64,000 bases of DNA, taken from an uncultured Acidimicrobiaceae bacterium. GTDB lineage: Bacteria; Actinomycetota; Acidimicrobiia; Spongiisociales; SHLN01. A program made the position numbers and the translations under genes. Position 1 is the first letter of the stretch. Every line of letters begins with the position of its first letter. The notes beneath the pieces are model-generated. The model saw only the letters and a program-made list of their open reading frames with translations, had not been told where the DNA came from and did not search any database. Location: positions 29,751 through 93,750 of the forward strand of contig CAMYMH010000016.1 in the NCBI GenBank assembly GCA_947259275.1, written 5' to 3'. This document shows, one piece after another, positions 55,607 through 63,641 of the stretch.

Positions 55607-55774
55607 TCAACTGTCTCGGGGGCATCGGGCCGGTAGTTCCTCCACCGCCATGGCGACCCGGGCCGCCGTGCCGGTAACGAGGGCAAGCAACCCAATGACT
55701 GCGAGGCCGAGTAGAAACGGGTTCAAGATCACCCGGCCGGCACTGGTGGCGATTTCGTTGATGATAGCTTCCAT
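55607..55774 (-). CDS. Small single-pass membrane protein, 55 aa
   Basis: A short frame starting MEAIINEIATSAGRVILN, with one helix (FLLGLAVIGLLALVTGTA) and a short polar tail. AGAGG lies just before the ATG (spacing short). It is the first gene behind a good promoter. No family is recognised. Confidence 0.5.
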   Translation of the reverse strand: MEAIINEIATSAGRVILNPFLLGLAVIGLLALVTGTAARVAMAVEELPARCPRDS

Positions 55775-55793
55775 ATCCTCTGTCCCTTATCCC

Positions 55794-55839
55794 GTAAGCT
55801 TATGGTGTAAGGATACTATATACGCTGTAAGCTTGTCAA
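55794..55839 (-). promoter_or_regulatory. Strong sigma-70-type promoter with repeated GTAAGCTT boxes
   Basis: On the minus strand TTGACA (55834-55839) and TATCCT (55810-55815) are 18 bases apart, the best -35/-10 pair in the window, in an AT-rich patch. GTAAGCTT occurs at 55794-55801 and 55827-55834, 33 bases apart (about three helix turns), the latter touching the -35 box, with TGTAAGG at 55806 between them. This looks like a repressor site; its regulator is not in the window. Confidence 0.65.
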
Positions 55840-55870
55840 GGGAAATGTCAACCAGCTCCGCGCAGCGGCT

Positions 55871-56161
55871 CTATCCGAAATCGGCTCGGCGCCGCCGGTC
55901 TTCTTCCAGGTACTCCTGAGCCTTGCGCTCCTCGAGTTGCCTGCCGTCCACGTAGTAGGCCAGCGCATGAAAGGCCAAAGCAAAGCCCCAACCGGCAGTC
56001 ACCCAATACGCCCAGTCGACTCCGCCCGCGTCGGCCATGTCCAGGATCCAGAGGAACGCGTTGATGATGACGAAGGCCCCGGCATGCCACACCAGGCCGG
56101 AGAGATACTCAGCCCGCCTCTGAGCCCGCTCCTCGGAGGTCCGCATCTTCGTCTTTGCCAC
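55871..56161 (-). CDS. 2TM-domain protein
   Basis: A 96-residue protein of the 2TM family: charged N-terminus with RAQRRAEYLSGLVWHAGAFVIINAFLWILDM, a short loop, then WAYWVTAGWGFALAFHALAYYVDG and a charged coiled tail (EERKAQEYLEEDRRRRADF). The family is often found near or fused to histidine kinases and other signalling proteins, but is also free-standing, as here. It starts with GTG 56161, with GGAGG four bases before. Confidence 0.82.
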   Translation of the reverse strand: MAKTKMRTSEERAQRRAEYLSGLVWHAGAFVIINAFLWILDMADAGGVDWAYWVTAGWGFALAFHALAYYVDGRQLEERKAQEYLEEDRRRRADFG

Positions 56162-56236
56162 CAGGCCTCCTTGAGTTGGCTCGAGGGCCAGTGTTCACCC
56201 GGGGCGTCAACCTGCCAAGGGGCTTTCGGCCCCGAA

Positions 56237-56542
56237 CTACTGGCGACCGATCACTATCGCGACGACCAGGGCGGCGATGATGTAGCCGCCGGCAACGAAG
56301 TACAGCAGACCGACGAAACCCACATCGAGACAGGCGATGCTCCCCGAGGCGCCGCAGTCCTCCTTCAGTTGCTCGGAGGCGGCCGCACTGGCCGCGAAAA
56401 ACAGACCGATTGAGCCGGCCGCCACCAGGAATCGGCGAGCAACCTGGGGACGCTTCTGCCGGCGGGCCACGATGAGGACGGGAAGACTGCAGAGCAGCAG
56501 GATTCCGGTAATGGAGAACAGCGCACCGAAGAAGGTGGTCAC
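56237..56542 (-). CDS. Small membrane protein, three helices
   Basis: A 101-residue protein with helices near residues 5-25, 38-56 and 76-99 and two cysteines between the second and third (KEDCGASGSIACLD), which may form a disulfide on the outside. GGAGG lies before the GTG start at 56542. Family unknown. Confidence 0.6.
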   Translation of the reverse strand: MTTFFGALFSITGILLLCSLPVLIVARRQKRPQVARRFLVAAGSIGLFFAASAAASEQLKEDCGASGSIACLDVGFVGLLYFVAGGYIIAALVVAIVIGRQ

Positions 56543-56733
56543 AACTCCTCCCGATCAGCCTCACTTTATCGGAGCGCGGAGCGGCAATCATCCGGCGAAG
56601 GCGGGCCCGGGCATGTCGGCGATACATGCCGCCTGCCTTCGTCGGCTCCAGGTCAACGCTCACGCTACCCGGACCCTTGAAACGCGGCGCGGGGGCGACG
56701 CGACGAGCGTTGCCCCCGGACACCTGGGCTGGT

Positions 56734-57078
56734 CTAGATGTAGTTCAGCTCCTTCCCGGCCTTCGTGTAGAGCTCCAGCCGGTGCTCCATCAACTCGCCG
56801 GCGTAGTAGGTGTGGAAGGCGAAGCCCTCGCACACCAGCATCGCCTTGTCGCACAGCAAGATGAAGTCATCGCGGTTGACGATGTCGAAGATCGTCTTCA
56901 TTTCTCCGCGGACGATCATCATGCCGTCGTTGACGTGCATGAGCAGCAGCGGCTCGGTCACCTTGCCTTCGGTGACGAGCTTTTCGAAGAACATGCGGAA
57001 ATCCGCCAAGTTCTCAAGAGCCTTGACCTCACGGCCCGGGAAGGCTCTTACCCACTTGAACACAAGTGCGTAATCCAC
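56734..57078 (-). CDS. Conserved-looking soluble protein of unknown function
   Basis: A 114-residue alpha-beta protein, beginning VDYALVFKWVRAFPGREVKALENLADFRMFFEKLV and with GMMIVRGEMKTIFDIVNRDDFILLCDKAML in the middle. The pattern suggests a small ferredoxin-like or dabb-like barrel, but I cannot name the family. GTG 57078 has GAGAGG eight bases before it; GTG 57084 is an alternative start. Codon use resembles neighbouring genes, which supports a real gene. Confidence 0.6.
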   Translation of the reverse strand: MDYALVFKWVRAFPGREVKALENLADFRMFFEKLVTEGKVTEPLLLMHVNDGMMIVRGEMKTIFDIVNRDDFILLCDKAMLVCEGFAFHTYYAGELMEHRLELYTKAGKELNYI

Positions 57079-57213
57079 ACACACCCCCTCTCGGGATAGA
57101 CGCTCCCTCTTCCAACCCACCAGTCTGGCCGCGGCCAGGAGCCCTGGCTAGGGCTGAAATGCCTGATTCGAAGCCCGACGCGGTGTGGTCGGTCCTCGGC
57201 CTGGGCGGCGATG

Positions 57214-57621
57214 CTAGGCCTGGGAAACCACCGCGGCGGCGCCGTCGACCATTCCGCGCGTGAAGGAATCGTTCGAGAGGAAAAACGGCTCCTGGCGACG
57301 TGGATAATCCTGGCGGACTGCCTCGCAGTAGGCGAACACGAAGGAGTTGCGCACCGGGACCAATGAGAATTGGCTCCAGCGGATCTTCGACCACTCGGCG
57401 ATCTCGCCGACTTCGGCCGTCGTGGCCCGGGTGGTCGCCCAGATAGCCCCGGCCTCGAAGCCTCGCTGATAGAGGACGTTGTCGTCGGCTTCTGCCTGCT
57501 TGGCCCGCACGTGGACGGCCTCAGCCTCCAGTGCGGTTCGGCAAATCTGCTCGATATCGAGGCCGGCGTCCGTGAGGTCCACTTGAAGGTCTCGATCAAT
57601 CGTAAGAATGATCTTTGGCAT
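57214..57621 (-). CDS. Protein with CcdA-like antitoxin N-terminus and unknown C-terminal part
   Basis: A 135-residue protein. The first 50 residues (IILTIDRDLQVDLTDAGLD, then IEQICRTALEAEAVHV) resemble ribbon-helix-helix antitoxins of the CcdA kind. The rest (AEWSKIRWSQFSLVPVRNSFVFAYCEAVRQDY and FFLSNDSFTRGMVDGAAAV) has no recognised fold. No toxin gene is beside it, so it is more likely a DNA-binding or solo protein than half of a toxin-antitoxin pair. ATG 57621 has GGAG before it. Confidence 0.6.
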   Translation of the reverse strand: MPKIILTIDRDLQVDLTDAGLDIEQICRTALEAEAVHVRAKQAEADDNVLYQRGFEAGAIWATTRATTAEVGEIAEWSKIRWSQFSLVPVRNSFVFAYCEAVRQDYPRRQEPFFLSNDSFTRGMVDGAAAVVSQA

Positions 57622-57679
57622 GTTCTCCACCTGTGTTAGCTCTTTCACCGTACAACAGGTTGGGAGGCCTGTCTCGCAG

Positions 57680-57685
57680 TACGCT
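57680..57685 (+). promoter_or_regulatory. Leaderless-type -10 box of trmL
   Basis: TACGCT six bases before the ATG. Confidence 0.55.
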
Positions 57686-57691
57686 CAGACG

Positions 57692-58168
57692 ATGTTCCAT
57701 GTGGTCCTGTATCACCCGGAAATCCCCCCGAATACCGGCAACATCATGCGATTGTGCGCCAACACGGCCACCAGCCTTCACCTCATCCACCCGCTCGGAT
57801 TCACCCTCGATGACCGGTCACTGCGCCGGGCGGGCCTCGATTATCGGGAGTGGGCCGACGTCATCGAGCACCAAACTCTCGACGACTTCCTGCGGGAGGC
57901 GGTTCCAAGCCGCCTGGTTGCCTTCACCCGCAGCGCGGCTCAAACTCACACCGAAGTCGCCTTTGCCCCCGGAGATGCCCTGCTGTTTGGACCCGAATCC
58001 GATGGTTTACCGGCCGAGGAGCTCGGGCGGCCCGAGATCTGGGCTCAGATTCGCATCCCGATGGTGGCCCGCAGCCGCAGCCTCAACCTCTCGAACGCGG
58101 TCGCCATTGCGCTGTATGAGGCACTTCGCCAGCAGGGGTTCCCCGGTCTGATCGGGGAGGGGAAGTAG
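57692..58168 (+). CDS. trmL: tRNA (cytidine/uridine-34-2'-O-)-methyltransferase TrmL
   Basis: A 158-residue SPOUT enzyme that methylates the wobble ribose of leucine tRNAs. The three knot motifs are present: PPNTGNIMRLCANT, LLFGPESDGLP and IPMVARSRSLNLSNAVAIALYEALRQ. The length is normal. The leaderless -10 box fixes the start at ATG 57692; a longer frame upstream has no family sequence. It stands in a run of plus-strand genes that each have their own promoter. Confidence 0.94.
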   Translation: MFHVVLYHPEIPPNTGNIMRLCANTATSLHLIHPLGFTLDDRSLRRAGLDYREWADVIEHQTLDDFLREAVPSRLVAFTRSAAQTHTEVAFAPGDALLFGPESDGLPAEELGRPEIWAQIRIPMVARSRSLNLSNAVAIALYEALRQQGFPGLIGEGK

Positions 58169-58171
58169 GCT
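58166..58171 (+). promoter_or_regulatory. Leaderless-type -10 box of the FG-GAP-type gene
   Basis: TAGGCT, overlapping the end of the trmL stop and six bases before the ATG. Confidence 0.55.
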
Positions 58172-58177
58172 GACACT

Positions 58178-60043
58178 ATGAGTGCTGGACGGTTCCGCCG
58201 TGCGCTGGCGGCCGGATTGGTGGCCGTTGTCGCCACCACCGTGGCAGCGAGCGCCGACTTTGCGTGGGACCCTGAGGCGACCTTCGACCCGGCCGAGCCG
58301 GCCGACGCCTACGGGCGGGCAGTTGCCCTTGACGATCCCACCCTGGTCACCGGCGCACCTAGTGACGACACGCTGCTGCCCAATGCCGGGGCAATTTGGA
58401 TCCACACTCGAAGCGAGGACGGCACCTGGGACCTGGTGGTGAAGCTGAATGGCTCCGATGCCGTGTCGGGCGACCAGTTCGGCGCGGCGGTGGCCGTCGA
58501 GGCCGACACCATGGTCGCCGGTGCTCCGTTCGCAGATGACGGCCAGGGGGCGGCGTATGTGTTTGACCGGACCCCGGGTGGGCTGTGGTCTCAATCGGCC
58601 AGGCTCGAGCCCGCCGACGCTCCCGGTGCCGTCAACTTCGGCAGCTCGGTCGACCTGGCGGGGAACACCATTGTTGTCGGAGCACCCGCGGGTGGCACCG
58701 GCTCGGCCTACGTTTTCAACCGCGACGGCGAAGGTGTCTGGTCCCAGACCACCCGGCTGGTCCCTGCCGATGCCGAATCGGGCGACCTGGCCGGCACGTC
58801 GGTTGCCCTGTCCGGTGACACCATTCTGGTGGGCGCCAGCCTCGACGATGCGGCGGGAGACGGGTCCGGATCGGTATATGCGTTCGTCCGGGCCGAAGAC
58901 GGCATCTGGTCCCAGCAGGCCAAGCTCATCGCCTCGGACGCAGCCGCCGGAGACTTGTTCGGCGACGCGGTCGAGCTGGTGGCCGACATCGCCGTGATCG
59001 GCGCTCGAGCCAATGACGATGCCGGTTCGGGCAGTGGCAGCGCCTACGTCTTCACCCGCAGTCCCGCCAACATCTGGTCTCAGCAAGCCAAGCTGGTGGC
59101 CTCGGACGCCGCCGCCGCCGGGCTGTTCGGCGCCGCCCTGTCGTTCGATGGTTCCCAGCTGGTGGTGGGGGCGCCGGGAGCAGGCGCGACCTACGTCTTC
59201 GAGAGCCCCGACTGGCTCGAGACGATAACCCTGGACGGTGATCTGCTCTACGGCGGAGACGTAGCCATCGACGGTGAAGCCCTGGCGGTCGCCACCCAGG
59301 CGGTGCCGTCGGGAACCGTCGACGTCTACCGGCGCAGCGAGGCGCTCCTACCCCCGCCGGTACCCGTCGGGGTGTTCGATCCCGCCAGCGGTCTGTGGTC
59401 CCTGGCCGACGACACCGGAGCGGTCTCGACCTTCTTTTATGGGATCCCGGGCGACATTCCCATTGCCGGGGACTGGGATTGCGACGGCGACGACACCGTC
59501 GGCATGTTCCGGCCTAGCAACGGCTTCGTCTACCTGCGCAACAGCAACGACTTCGGTGCCGCCGACGTCACCTTCTGGTACGGGATCGGTGGCGATGTCC
59601 CGTTTGTCGGCGACTGGGACGGCGACGGCTGCGACACGATGGGCATCTACCGCAACGGCCGGGTGTACCTTCGCAATTCCAATGACACCGGCTTTGCCGA
59701 CCTCAACTTCTTCTACGGGGTGCCTTCTGATACTCCCTTCGCCGGCGACTGGGACAACGACGGTATCGACACGGTTGGCCTGCACCGGGAAAGCACCGGC
59801 TATGTGTTCCTTCGCAACAGCCTCTCGGCCGGTTTTGCGCACATGGAGTTCTTTTTCGGGAATCCCGGGGATCAGGTCATCGCCGCCGACTGGAATGGCG
59901 ACGGCACCGACACGGTCGCCATCTACCGTCCGGACGAAGCCCGTTTCTACATCAGCAACATCAACGCCACCGGTTTCGCCGAATTCGACTTCCGGTTTGG
60001 GAATCGCCACCTGGAGCCGGTGGCCGGCGCGTTTGCTCCCTGA
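58178..60043 (+). CDS. Secreted FG-GAP/beta-propeller protein with aspartate-rich C-terminal repeats
   Basis: A 621-residue exported protein. The signal peptide covers about residues 1-26 (ALAAGLVAVVATTVAASA). Residues 30-385 hold about seven FG-GAP-like units with the pattern GD-x-FG-x-AVA...VVGAP...GSAYVF...W-x-Q, forming a beta-propeller. Residues 395-620 hold five units of GD-x-P-x-x-GDWD-x-DG-x-DTVG-x-x-R with Y-x-LRNSN after them, probably calcium-binding. Both repeat kinds are seen in cell-surface or adhesion proteins. No membrane anchor or sorting signal is visible. Confidence 0.85.
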   Translation: MSAGRFRRALAAGLVAVVATTVAASADFAWDPEATFDPAEPADAYGRAVALDDPTLVTGAPSDDTLLPNAGAIWIHTRSEDGTWDLVVKLNGSDAVSGDQFGAAVAVEADTMVAGAPFADDGQGAAYVFDRTPGGLWSQSARLEPADAPGAVNFGSSVDLAGNTIVVGAPAGGTGSAYVFNRDGEGVWSQTTRLVPADAESGDLAGTSVALSGDTILVGASLDDAAGDGSGSVYAFVRAEDGIWSQQAKLIASDAAAGDLFGDAVELVADIAVIGARANDDAGSGSGSAYVFTRSPANIWSQQAKLVASDAAAAGLFGAALSFDGSQLVVGAPGAGATYVFESPDWLETITLDGDLLYGGDVAIDGEALAVATQAVPSGTVDVYRRSEALLPPPVPVGVFDPASGLWSLADDTGAVSTFFYGIPGDIPIAGDWDCDGDDTVGMFRPSNGFVYLRNSNDFGAADVTFWYGIGGDVPFVGDWDGDGCDTMGIYRNGRVYLRNSNDTGFADLNFFYGVPSDTPFAGDWDNDGIDTVGLHRESTGYVFLRNSLSAGFAHMEFFFGNPGDQVIAADWNGDGTDTVAIYRPDEARFYISNINATGFAEFDFRFGNRHLEPVAGAFAP

Positions 60044-60049
60044 GTCCGA

Positions 60050-60055
60050 TACATT
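60050..60055 (+). promoter_or_regulatory. Leaderless-type -10 box
   Basis: TACATT seven bases before the ATG of the next gene. Confidence 0.45.
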
Positions 60056-60062
60056 TCGGACC

Positions 60063-60695
60063 ATGGCGTTTGACCGGAGCCAGGCAGAAGCGGTCTTCGA
60101 GCGAGCACTCGAGCTCGACGCCCCCGCCGCCTCCACGTTTGACCGGGCCGCCCTCCAGCGGCTGGCCGATGAGCTCGGGGTCTCGGAGTCGGCGATGTCC
60201 CGGGCCATCGACGAGGCGCTCGCCGGCCGGCCCGGGCCCCTCAACGCGGTGGCGGAGGCGGAGATCGCTGCCTCGGCTCCCGAGATTCACGAGGCGCTCG
60301 GCTCGTATTTCCGACTGCGAGGATTGAGGCCGAATGGGCCGACCGTCTGGCAGCAGGAGTCCGGCTGGTGGCCCGACCTTTACCGCTTCACCGCCACCAC
60401 CGCGGTGGCGGTTTCGATCCGTGAAGGCGACGACAGGACGACGGTGCGGTTGACGGCGCGCTTGGATCGGCTGTGGAGAGTGCATCTGGCTGCCGCCCTG
60501 ATGGGGCCGCTCCTGCTGCTCGGCGGGTTCATCGGGGTCGGGCCGTCGGTTACGGTTGGCTCACTGGTGGCGGTGCTTCTCTGGGTGGGGGCGGCTGCCT
60601 GGACCTACCAGCAGCGCCGGCAGGCGGTGGGCCGGCGGTTGGGCGGTGCCCTCACCGACGTGGCCCGGCCCGCCTATCGTTTGCAGCCCTGGTGA
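60063..60695 (+). CDS. Two-helix membrane protein with helical N-terminal domain
   Basis: A 210-residue protein. The first 75 residues are helical and look like a short regulatory or SHOCT-like module (LQRLADELGVSESAMSRAIDEAL, a possible helix-turn-helix). A soluble part follows (residues about 75-140), then two helices near 143-185 (LAAALMGPLLLLGGFIGVG and VGSLVAVLLWVGAAAW) and a basic tail. I cannot name the family. The leaderless -10 box and the frame end of the previous gene support ATG 60063. Confidence 0.7.
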   Translation: MAFDRSQAEAVFERALELDAPAASTFDRAALQRLADELGVSESAMSRAIDEALAGRPGPLNAVAEAEIAASAPEIHEALGSYFRLRGLRPNGPTVWQQESGWWPDLYRFTATTAVAVSIREGDDRTTVRLTARLDRLWRVHLAAALMGPLLLLGGFIGVGPSVTVGSLVAVLLWVGAAAWTYQQRRQAVGRRLGGALTDVARPAYRLQPW

Positions 60696-60708
60696 TCCCG
60701 GCCCCGCC

Positions 60709-60714
60709 TAGTGT
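60709..60714 (+). promoter_or_regulatory. Leaderless-type -10 box of the epimerase gene
   Basis: TAGTGT six bases before the ATG. Confidence 0.5.
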
Positions 60715-60720
60715 GGGGCC

Positions 60721-61605
60721 ATGCGAGTGCTGGTCACCGGATCGTCGGGTTTCGTCGGCTCTGGCCTCTTGCCCGCCCTGGCGGGAGCCGGTCACGAGGT
60801 GATCCGGCTGCAGCGGGGAAGCGGGAGAGCGTCGGGCAATCTGCATTGGGACCCCAGCACCGGCACGATCGACGACCTCTCCGGAATCGATGCGGTGGTT
60901 CACCTGGCCGGTGTCGGCATCGGCGAGAAGCGCTGGACCGACGCTCAGAAGCGGGCCATCCTCGAGAGTCGCACCACCGGCACCCGGATTGTCAGTGAGG
61001 CGATCGCCGCCGCCGATCCACGCCCGTCGGTGTTGATCAGCGCTTCGGCCATCGGGTACTACAGCGATCGGGGCGACGAGGAGCTGACCGAGGCCAGCGA
61101 GCCGGGGACCGACTTCCAGGCGGACGTCTGCGTCCAATGGGAGGGCGCCACGCAACCCGCCGAGGCTGCCGGTGTTCGCACGGTGCACGTCCGGAGCGGG
61201 ATCGTGCTGAGCGCCGACGGCGGGGCGCTCGGGCGGATGCTGCTTCCCTTCAAACTCGGAGCTGGTGGGCGCATCGGCTCCGGTCGCCAATGGATGAGCT
61301 GGATCGCTTACGCCGACGAGATCGGGGCCCTGCTCCACTTGCTGGAGAGCGATGTTTCCGGTCCGGTCAATCTCACCGCCCCCAACCCGGTCACCAATCG
61401 TGAGTTCACCAAAACCCTCGGGACCGTTCTCGGCCGCCCCACTCTGCTTCCCACCCCTTTAGCTCCGGTTAGGGCGGTGTACGGCCGGGAGCTGGTGGAT
61501 TCCCTGCTGCTCGCCAGCCAGCGGGTGGTGGGTGTGCGCCTGGCCGGGAGCGGCTACCAGTTTCAGCACCCGACGCTGGAGGCCGCCTTGCGAGCGGTCC
61601 TCTAG
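60721..61605 (+). CDS. TIGR01777-family NAD(P)-dependent epimerase
   Basis: A 294-residue short-chain-type protein of the YfcH/SulA-like group. The nucleotide loop is VLVTGSSGFVGSGLL (residues 3-17), with VVHLAGVGIGEKRWTDAQKRAILESRTTGTRIV, ISASAIGYYSDRGDE and VHVRSGIVLSADGGALGRMLLPFKLGAGGRIGSGRQWMSWI, the marks of this family. The C-terminal DUF1731 helix (AVYGRELVDSLLLASQRVVGVRLAGSGYQFQHPTLEAAL) is present. Physiological substrate is unknown for the family. It overlaps the convergent exporter gene by four bases. Confidence 0.93.
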   Translation: MRVLVTGSSGFVGSGLLPALAGAGHEVIRLQRGSGRASGNLHWDPSTGTIDDLSGIDAVVHLAGVGIGEKRWTDAQKRAILESRTTGTRIVSEAIAAADPRPSVLISASAIGYYSDRGDEELTEASEPGTDFQADVCVQWEGATQPAEAAGVRTVHVRSGIVLSADGGALGRMLLPFKLGAGGRIGSGRQWMSWIAYADEIGALLHLLESDVSGPVNLTAPNPVTNREFTKTLGTVLGRPTLLPTPLAPVRAVYGRELVDSLLLASQRVVGVRLAGSGYQFQHPTLEAALRAVL

Positions 61606-62507
61606 GGCTCCTCTCGCCTGCTGGCCAGATAGGCCCCACCCAGCACCACCACCATGCCGAGGATGGAGAGCGGGGCAATCGATTCGTCGCGGAACACCAC
61701 GCCGAGGATGACGGCCACGATCGGGATGAAGTAGATGGCTACTCCGCCGCGGGAGGCGCCCACTCTGCCGACCAGTGACGCCATCACCACCAGCGCCACT
61801 CCGGTGCCGAACACCCCCAGGACGAACACCGCGCCCGCGCCCGCCCACTCGAAGGACGAGTCTCCGAGGCCGAACAGAGCGAAGGGCAAGGTGGCGAGGG
61901 CGGCGATCACCTGCGCCCGCAGGACCACCGGCAGCGCACCATGTGCCTGCTGCAATGGCACGGCGATGTTGACGGAGAATCCGTACAACAAGGTGGCCAG
62001 GAGCACCAACCCGATGCCGAGCACGGCGTTGTCGCCCTCTCCCCATGAGGGCAGTGTCACGAGGATGACGCCGGCGAAACCGATCAGCAGGCCGGCCACG
62101 TGGATGCGGGCGGGGAGCCGGCGCAGCAGGAGGGCGGCAATCGCGGCCGCGAACAGCGGCATTGCGGCATTGAGGATCCCGGCCAGTGACGAATCGATCC
62201 ACTGCTGGGCGAGGGGGAAGAGTGTAAAGGGAACGGCGATCCACGTGAAGCCGAGCAAGACGATCTGGGGCCACGATTGGGAGTCGACCGATCCACGAGC
62301 TGCCGGCACCAGCGAGAGAGCCGCGGCACCGAGCGCGGCTCGCAGCCATGTGATGACACCGGGGGAGAGGGAATCGAGGGCGATGTCGATGAACAAGAAT
62401 GAGGCGCCCCAGGTGAGGGCGAGGAACGACACCAGCCCCCACTCGGCGGCGCCAAACGACTCGCTCCGAGTCCCCGTCGACGTGCTGATCATGCGGTTCG
62501 TCGACAT
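61602..62507 (-). CDS. EamA/DMT-superfamily transporter
   Basis: A 301-residue protein with ten helices made of two EamA repeats (about residues 22-150 and 165-295). Typical parts are WGASFLFIDIALDSLSPGVITWLRA and the second-half VFFRDES near PLSILGMVVVLGGAYL. Family members export amino acids or other metabolites. A leaderless -10 box supports ATG 62507. Confidence 0.9.
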   Translation of the reverse strand: MSTNRMISTSTGTRSESFGAAEWGLVSFLALTWGASFLFIDIALDSLSPGVITWLRAALGAAALSLVPAARGSVDSQSWPQIVLLGFTWIAVPFTLFPLAQQWIDSSLAGILNAAMPLFAAAIAALLLRRLPARIHVAGLLIGFAGVILVTLPSWGEGDNAVLGIGLVLLATLLYGFSVNIAVPLQQAHGALPVVLRAQVIAALATLPFALFGLGDSSFEWAGAGAVFVLGVFGTGVALVVMASLVGRVGASRGGVAIYFIPIVAVILGVVFRDESIAPLSILGMVVVLGGAYLASRREEP

Positions 62508-62513
62508 CGCAGG

Positions 62514-62519
62514 AGGCTA
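62514..62519 (-). promoter_or_regulatory. Leaderless-type -10 box of the EamA gene
   Basis: TAGCCT on the minus strand, six bases before the ATG at 62507. Confidence 0.5.
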
Positions 62520-62528
62520 ACAACGAGT

Positions 62529-62640
62529 TCCAAGCCCCAGGCCAGAAAGCCCCAAGCCAGAAAGTCCCAAGTCCCAAGTCGCCAGTCCCAAGCAAGAAGC
62601 GCGCGCCGCTCTCGGTCTTGGGTCTTGGGTCTTGGGCCGT
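62529..62640. repeat. Inverted arrays of CCCAAG and CTTGGG
   Basis: On the left, CCAAG or CCCAAG recurs about seven times with short variants (62529-62594); on the right, CTTGGG recurs in direct succession (62617-62636). The two halves can pair into one long imperfect hairpin. No gene is present. Confidence 0.75.
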
Positions 62641-62670
62641 GGGACGTAGCACCTAGCCCGCATCTGCCCG

Positions 62671-62676
62671 TAGGCT
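62671..62676 (+). promoter_or_regulatory. Leaderless-type -10 box of the LON-domain gene
   Basis: TAGGCT six bases before the ATG. Confidence 0.55.
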
Positions 62677-62682
62677 GCCCTG

Positions 62683-63276
62683 ATGCCGGAATTTGTGCTG
62701 TTTCCCCGTGGACGGGTGTTGCTGCCTGCCCAGCGGCTGCGTCTCAGAGTCCATGATGTTCGCTTGAGCGCTCGGCTGGCCGGGACCGACGAGTTCTGCG
62801 CGGTCTTTTCGTCCGGCGGTCCCAACCTCAGCCCGGTCGGGGTACTGGCTCGAATCACCGCCCGCAGCGATGCCCCCCACCACCGTCTCGACATCGAGGT
62901 GATCGGTGGGGATCGTCTCCGGATCCCAGCCGGCGCTCGCCCCGAGGATGTCACTGTGGTGGCCGAGGAGCTCCCCGAAACCCTGGGAGCCGGTGATGTC
63001 GAACGGCTGCGAGCCGAGCTGCAGCGAGGGGTGCAGCGCTTTGCGGCGGCTGCGATCGAGAGCGGTCAACCCGCCTCCATCTCCTCAACGCTCAACGCCG
63101 ATCCAACCATCGCGTCCTACCAGGCGGCAACACTTCTGCCCATCTCCCACCCCGAGCGCCAGGAGCTGATGGAGATCGAAACCACCACGCTGCGACTAGA
63201 ACAGGAGCTCCGCATCGTGGCCGGCGAGACCGGCATCTTGCGACATCTGCTTGGACTGGGGAGAATGGGGTCCTGA
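62683..63276 (+). CDS. LON substrate-binding-domain protein
   Basis: A 197-residue protein made of the N-terminal domain of Lon protease without ATPase or protease. The start PEFVLFPRGRVLLPAQRLRLRVHD and GVLARITARSDAPHHRLDIEVIGGDRLRIP match the family, and a C-terminal helical part (LLPISHPERQELMEIETTTLRLEQEL) completes it. Such proteins are thought to bind unfolded peptides; their role is unclear. Its stop overlaps the next gene by one to three bases, so they are coupled. Confidence 0.85.
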   Translation: MPEFVLFPRGRVLLPAQRLRLRVHDVRLSARLAGTDEFCAVFSSGGPNLSPVGVLARITARSDAPHHRLDIEVIGGDRLRIPAGARPEDVTVVAEELPETLGAGDVERLRAELQRGVQRFAAAAIESGQPASISSTLNADPTIASYQAATLLPISHPERQELMEIETTTLRLEQELRIVAGETGILRHLLGLGRMGS

Positions 63277-63632
63277 TGGCAAACGTGAGTGAACTACCCG
63301 AGCTGATCACCGAATCGCTCGACCTCTCCAAGCAATACCTGAAGCAGGAAACCGTCGAGCCGGCCAAGCGGCTCGGCAAGGCGGCCGGTTTCGGCTTTGC
63401 CGCCGCCATCTTGTTCGGGATGGCGGCTCTTCTGGCCGGTATTGCCGCCAACCGGTGGATCATTCGACTGCTGCCGGAGGGCCGGGCCTGGAGCGGACTC
63501 GCCTACGTCATATCGGCGCTCCTGCTGGCCGCAATCGGCGGTTTGATCATCTGGCTCGGCCAGCGCGGATATGAGGACCCCGGCAGTATCAAGGACGTCC
63601 TCCCCTCCCGCGACGATGACACCGAGGAGTAG
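63276..63632 (+). CDS. Phage-holin-like (Holin-X type) membrane protein
   Basis: A 118-residue protein with a helical cytoplasmic start (LITESLDLSKQYLKQETVEPAKRLGK), two helices (GFGFAAAILFGMAALLAGIAA and GLAYVISALLLAAIGGLIIWLG) and a charged tail. This fits the actinobacterial Holin-X group, which are chromosomal membrane proteins and not lysis genes. No prophage genes lie nearby. ATG 63276 shares its A with the preceding stop. Confidence 0.75.
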   Translation: MANVSELPELITESLDLSKQYLKQETVEPAKRLGKAAGFGFAAAILFGMAALLAGIAANRWIIRLLPEGRAWSGLAYVISALLLAAIGGLIIWLGQRGYEDPGSIKDVLPSRDDDTEE

Positions 63633-63635
63633 CCT
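63630..63635 (+). promoter_or_regulatory. Leaderless-type -10 box of the last small gene
   Basis: TAGCCT, containing the stop of the previous gene, six bases before the ATG at 63642. Confidence 0.5.
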
Positions 63636-63641
63636 GGCACC

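Noticed and set aside
63276..63632. Holin-like gene as a sign of prophage
   Set aside because: No other phage gene is near; chromosomal Holin-X type proteins are frequent in Actinobacteria.
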